Assembly (NCBI GenBank): GCA_963920525.1
Contig: OY986439.1
Location: forward strand, 43,430,193-43,494,192
Direction: 5' to 3'
DNA from: Dichetophora obliterata
Lineage: Eukaryota; Arthropoda; Insecta; Diptera; Sciomyzidae
DNA: 64,000 nucleotides
In this document: piece after piece, positions 59,601 through 64,000 of the stretch
How positions within the stretch are numbered: the first letter of the stretch is position 1
How the letters are laid out: each line of letters opens with the position of its first letter
The notes under the pieces: model-generated
The model's database searches: none
What the model was told of the DNA's origin: nothing
The model's input: the letters and a program-made list of their open reading frames with translations, nothing else
Program-made: the position numbers and the translations under genes

Positions 59601-60099
59601 TTAGGAGCTTAGCTTTTGCTTAATATCATACAATTTGTTTTTTCATATTTTATTCCTCTTTATTTACGCTAACTCTAAAATAATTTTTAAAGACCCTTGT
59701 TATTATTTTGTTTTCCAGATATTTTACTTAACATACGCAAATGGTTTTAGCACAGGCTGGTTGACTCTATTTTTTTGGATTCAAGCACCCCACCAAAAAT
59801 TAATAAACCCAAAATTGTTTGTAAAAAAAAATCAAAATCGATACTATTATTAAAATATTCTCAAAAATCGGTCACTTATAAAAAAATTATTTTTTTAATT
59901 TACATTTATTACCAAAATTCGCAACTAGAAATTAAAAAAAACGATTGAGCAATGAAAAATTCTTTCCTATAACATCAAATTTAAACTGAATTTCAAAAGG
60001 TTGTATGCAAAGAATGTAGGCAAAACCGAAGGCAACGAAACCGCCCCATTTAAATAAATTAAAATTTATTTTAAATAATTTAACATGTATGTTCGCTAA
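56646..60099. other. Low-repeat region, possible host 5' UTR and intron
   Basis: No transposon ends were seen for 3.4 kb. The stretch 57000-58150 has fly-like non-coding character: purine-rich CAA/AAC runs, two CACGTG E-boxes (near 57512 and 57891), and after 57900 a string 'AAAAAAGTGTTAAAAAATAA' and 'AAAGTGCAAAGC' of the kind common in fly 5' untranslated leaders. A donor-like TTGTAAGC occurs at 58317. From about 58400 to 59700 it is pyrimidine-rich as in introns. No initiating coding exon was found; this is weak inference. Confidence 0.3.
58470..58545. repeat. (CCAT)n microsatellite
   Basis: Repeats of ATCC/CCAT with CAAC interruptions ('CCATCCAACCATCCAACCAT') across about 75 bp. Confidence 0.9.
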
Positions 60100-60610
60100 A
60101 GGCCGCTTTACATTATCCTACTGTGTGTTAACACATGTCAAAATGCTCATGTGTGATAGAAAGTGAGATGGTGTAAACAACGGAAAGCAATGTGTGTTCT
60201 CATTTTTTTGGCATGTCGTACCACATTTTATTTTTTGGTTTGTTTCTAATTTCATCACACATTCTATTCCACCAGAAATGCATTTCACCATAAACTTACT
60301 TGAAATTTATTATTTAAGTGAGAAAATTTTAAACTCTTAATGTATTTTCAAATGGAATAACAGAAGGAAGCAGTTTTACAGCTTATTGAACTTTGTAGGG
60401 GCTTTAAATCATTAAAAACCGATTCATTACTCAAATTTTCACGTTTTAGTATAGTGTAAAGTATAAAAATGTGGTGCGACTCTATGAGATAGTCTAAAAG
60501 CGAAAAATTAATTTATTCATACAAAAATTAAAAATGACAGCATGATGAAATTCAATAACACTTTCTATCTCACATGTGGTAACACACAGTAGGACAATGT
60601 AAAGCGGCCT
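60100..60610. mobile_element. Harbinger-type MITE, 511 bp
   Basis: Ends AGGCCGCTTTACATTATCCT and inverse (about 36 bp with one or two mismatches), flanked by TAA at 60097-60099 and 60611-60613. No coding sequence. The outer bases AGGCC match the 44961-45630 element, but the rest differs. Confidence 0.9.
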
Positions 60611-60789
60611 TAAGTAAACAGTTATTACGAAATTCTTTATAATGTTAGTCTTAAACCATAAACTTGAGTTGATCTGTATTACCTTGATGTTACTCTCTAT
60701 TTAATAATTAAAGCACAGTTAATTCAGTCTGCCTTTATTTATCTAAATTACTTGCTTATTAATGTGTAGTTTCATTCCAAAATATTTGT

Positions 60790-61370
60790 GTGTAAATATT
60801 ACTTATAACTGCGCCCATTCTACGAATTTTATTCTACCAGTACAGTAGGCTACAGCCACTTTATAATCACACAGTCCTTTATATTCTGTAGTTGATGAAC
60901 AAGCCAGGCTGAACTACCTCGGTTTTAAATTTTGTAAACTCAACTAAAAATTCGTATATTCTACGAATAGTTCATACAGTCAACCTACGAATGAATTTAT
61001 TCTAATTATTTGATTTTTTGTGCGTAAATAGTACAAAAGCATTATAAAATACTACGAATGTAATGGACAAAAGTACGAAATTATTCGTTCGAGAAATTTA
61101 CGAATATTTTTATTTACATTTACACAATCATTTAAGTAAAGATTCATGAGTTAGAATTAGACTATACAATGACTAATACGAATGTTTACGAATATCATAA
61201 GTATAAAAAACGAATATATTCGTAGATACGTCATCAGATATTAGTGACATTTTACGAATAAATTCCTTTAAATATCACAAAACGAATTTTTGTATATTGT
61301 ACGAATATTCGTAGAAAGTACTAATATTTTGTCTACGAATATGATTCGTAGAAATTTTACTAATAAATTG
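60790..61370. repeat. Block dense in TACGAAT/ATTCGTA
   Basis: About twenty copies of TACGAAT or its inverse occur in 580 bp, often as palindromes such as 'ACGAATATATTCGT' (61208) and 'ACGAATATTCGTAGA' (61301), with irregular spacing. There is no fixed repeat unit and no coding frame. Confidence 0.8.
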
Positions 61371-61392
61371 AAATTTTTCTATATGGCCTTAT

Positions 61393-61876
61393 TATTTATT
61401 AATATGTTAATTTTCTATGATTTAAATAAAAATTTTAAATGTTTGATAGTTTAAATCATTCTTGATTTTAAATACAATTACTAGTTGTTTGATAGTTTAA
61501 AATCGTTTATTGAGCCTTAGGCTAGGTTAGAACAATTAACTGCTCTAACGAATTTTTTCCAAAGAAACAACAACATTTTTAATATGAAAATCAACACATC
61601 ACTAGCTGATTTCATTGCAATTTCGGCCCTGCTACAGGCTTCATCAGAAATAGTGATGTTTTCCTTTTTATATTGAAAAAAATTTTTGTTGTTGTTTTCT
61701 TGGAAAAATTTGTTTGAGCAATTAATTTTTCTAACCTGACCTTAAGCTCAATAAACGATTTTAAACTATCAAACAACTAGAATTTGTATTTAAAATCAAG
61801 AATGATTTAAACTCTCAACCATTTAGAATTTGTTTTTAAATCATAGAAAATTAACACAATTTCTAATAAATATTTT
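61393..61876. repeat. Foldback with ~220-bp arms
   Basis: Left arm from 'GTTAATTTTCTATGATTTAA' near 61405 and right arm ending 'TTAAATCATAGAAAATTAAC' near 61856 are reverse complements with scattered differences and pair as far as 'AACAACAACA…' (61568) with 'TTGTTGTTGTT' (61687). The GC-richer loop 'CAATTTCGGCCCTGCTACAG' is at about 61618-61637. No recognisable target duplication. Confidence 0.82.
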
Positions 61877-62649
61877 GAGTGAAAAAACCCTATCTTTACC
61901 CGATCCGACTCATAATTTAGGATACTCATATTTATTTGAGCCTCTACATTGCAGCTTCGTAAAAGTGAGTATGAGTTGGGATGCGTGCGCTAAGGGTTGA
62001 ATAGGCTTTTGTACTTATTTTTTCGTATACACTCTGAGTCGCAAAATGCTATCCGTTGCAGATTACTACTACGTAAGTCCCAAATGTTCTGTTATACTTA
62101 ACAACATTTAACTAGAATATCACGAATGAGTTTTTTCAATATCACTTAAAACTTTTTATAACAAAACTTTTTTGTTTTAAATTTCTTAAAATAATTTGCC
62201 TTATCTTTTAATACCTTTATATATTATTATAAATACATTCCTAAAATCACAAAATTGTGTTAAATTATGGAAAGAAGGAAAGAAAGAAGGAAGATAAAAT
62301 TCTGCATCACCATGTGCACAAATTATTGAAAATTACTAAACCGTTTACCCGCAATACACTTTGAAAGTCGTTTTAATTTTATAGCATAATTTGTTTCTAT
62401 ATAGGTCGTACCTTAATTTTATGGAAGATTTTTTAGTTGATTTAATTTTTTGTCTTAGAACAAAAATAGCTTTGGTTAAGCCTAAAAACATTCCAATCAA
62501 AATTTGGACCCGATTGGAACACGGTAAATTGGCCTGGTGACCACATAAGATCCTAATTGGGTGCGCATACAAAATTAATTGTACAAACAAAATTACATAA
62601 AAAAGGAAATATGACATACCATAACACTTTACAATTGTATGTTTTAGCC
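61877..62649. other. AT-rich DNA, nothing recognised
   Basis: A short GGAAAGAA microsatellite (62268-62295) is present. No gene found. Confidence 0.35.
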
Positions 62650-63245
62650 AGAACGTTTTAGCAAAATTTCTAGAGCGGTAGAATGTTAAATATGGTCTCT
62701 AAAGCCGCAGTCGGTGTTATTCTCAGAGCACCGCTGATGCTAATAGATGCCATTCTATGGACTTTTTAGAACTGGTTCAAATATGTGACTTTTTCCAAGG
62801 CTGGCCCTATACCGTTGCTTCGTATAGAAGTGTAGAACTAATGACCCCTTTATATAGCCAGTGAACGATATGTTGGTACAACTCCATCTTGTCCCTAAAG
62901 ATTTTTTGCAAGCTTACAGCACAACTGTAGCTTTCTTCGTACGCTCAGATCTATTAAGTTTCCAGCTCAGCTTCTTTAGAATGAGTCCTAGATATTTTGC
63001 ACTTTCCGAAAGGGACAGTGCAGACCCATTTAGCATGATTGGTGTGAGAGACGGAGTTTTGTGATTCCTGATGAAAAGGACCAGTTCTGCTCTGGTTGGA
63101 TTTACTCCAAGACCACAGGGCTTGGCCCATCGCTCTTTGCATGACTTCGCGTAGAGTAGAAAAGATTTGCCTCTGACTGCGATTACTCGGTCATTGGTGT
63201 AGGCTGCTACTACACGGCCTCTCCTCTCTAGAGACAGCACACGGA
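62650..63245 (-). pseudogene. Non-LTR retrotransposon RT, C-terminal part (R1/I/LOA-like)
   Basis: The minus strand from 63240 reads 'LGVNPTRAELVLFIRNHKTP', 'LSESAKYLGLILKKLSWKLN', and, after stops and frameshifts, 'WLYKGVISSTLLYEATV', 'GPALEKVTYLNQF' and 'ISGALRITPTAALETIFNIL'. This is the region after the FADD box of R1/I/LOA-type reverse transcriptases. The 5' side is cut at about 63245 and the sequence right of it is unrelated. Confidence 0.87.
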
Positions 63246-63574
63246 GAGCTTGAACTGAGTTAAATAAAATTATTTAAGATTGTAAATTTTCCGACGGAAT
63301 TCCTTTTAACAACTCTTAAGCATCATAAAAAGCTCAAAATTAAAATGATCTGCCGATATCTTTTGGAAAAAAACTAGCTTTTTATTTTTTTTTTAATTGA
63401 GTTTTGTGAGTAATCTGTTTTTAATACATTATTATCATACATAAATAAAATAAGAAAAATGGCGCTTAATGTTGAAAATTCATTAGACATTAAAAAATAG
63501 AAGTAAAAACATAATTACACTGTTGTATAAATATGTAATTTAAGTATTGTACATTATACATATACATATTTATT

Positions 63575-64000
63575 TATTTATTTATTTATTTATTGATTCA
63601 TTCATCAACAGATTAAAGTATCCTTACTGACTACTAGACTTAAAGTATTAACAGTTAACAATAAAATAATAAAAATAGTTAGTTATTCAAAATATTGCTT
63701 ATACTATGCAAATAAGAACGTAAGTGATTTTTGAAAGCATCTCTGCTTAAACCTGGATAGAAATCAACATGTATGCAGACTGAATTCGCCAGTTTTAAAC
63801 AACGTGTTATTGGTTCATTTCAAGTGTAGTTTACTCTGCGATATGGTATATGAAATAAATTCCGTGCTCTAAGATCTCGTGAGGGAATGCGAAAACTAAT
63901 CTGAAGAAGCAATTCAGGACTTTTAATGCTACTACATATAATATCCCTTACAAACTTGACGGCAAAATATTTACGACGCATCTTTAAAGTGAGAATACCG
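63575..64000 (-). pseudogene. Non-LTR retrotransposon 3' end (RT C-terminus and TAAA tail), runs out of window
   Basis: From the window edge the minus strand is open as 'LKMRRKYFAVKFVRDIICSS', 'KSPELLLQISFRIPSRDLRA', a single TGA, then 'SRDAFKNHLRSYLHS' and a stop. It is the C-terminal domain of a Jockey/CR1-group RT, followed by a short 3' UTR and a (TAAA)n tail (63568-63592 on plus as TTTA repeats). The tail type is the same as for the 48024-50390 element but the family differs. Confidence 0.85.

Overview
The window is AT-rich, gene-poor eukaryotic DNA made largely of nested, decayed transposable elements. The mix of families (Helitron helicase, mauritiana- and irritans-like mariners, a rosa/DD41D-like element, Tc1/DD34E elements, PIF/Harbinger and hAT elements, Jockey/CR1/I-type non-LTR retrotransposons, and a tRNA-derived SINE with a '…GTTCGGAG…CGGC…GTAGGTCC' core) is typical of brachyceran flies. 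A tephritid or calliphorid-like fly is my inference; no host protein-coding exon could be identified to confirm it.

Layout. 1-2103: 3' part of an autonomous-type Helitron with an uninterrupted helicase frame, ending in a hairpin and CTAG. 3573-7854: a long-inverted-repeat element holding a hAT-like element (4114-5362, itself carrying a perfect 61-bp hairpin) and a 1.4-kb Helitron. 7900-17165: one minus-strand non-LTR retrotransposon split by a 3.9-kb hAT element (8468-12358) and a 2.5-kb Harbinger (12472-14927). The reading frame resumes across both insertions, and the hAT contains a further 550-bp MITE. 17570-21210: two 970-bp Harbinger-type MITEs in opposite orientation, nearly identical, around a Tc1 copy and a Helitron end. 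21213-27695: a hAT end, a mariner relic, and a Tc1 copy split by a 1313-bp rosa-like mariner. 28053-34264: a tRNA-like relic, a TA-flanked element split by a hAT-like element with internal tandem repeats, and an internally deleted mauritiana mariner. 35364-39422: a long-inverted-repeat element enclosing a hAT-like MITE, an alternating palindromic array of CTCF-like motifs, a 67-bp tandem array and a 266-bp palindrome. 39626-46704: hAT-like MITE, SINE, Tc1 relic, SAP-domain gag-like relic and two Harbinger-type MITEs. 48024-50390: a plus-strand RT gene with 3' UTR and TAAA tail. 51874-55891: Harbinger-type MITE and a Helitron complex. 56646-60099: low-repeat DNA that looks host-derived, perhaps a 5' UTR and first intron. 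60100-64000: Harbinger-type MITE, TACGAAT-rich block, foldback, and two non-LTR RT relics.

No cellular pathway can be read here. What works together is the mobile-element ecology: a relic Harbinger (transposase plus Myb/SANT-like partner) alongside several short MITE families that share its TWA target duplication and G/C-rich start, and insertion nesting that gives a relative age order for many families.
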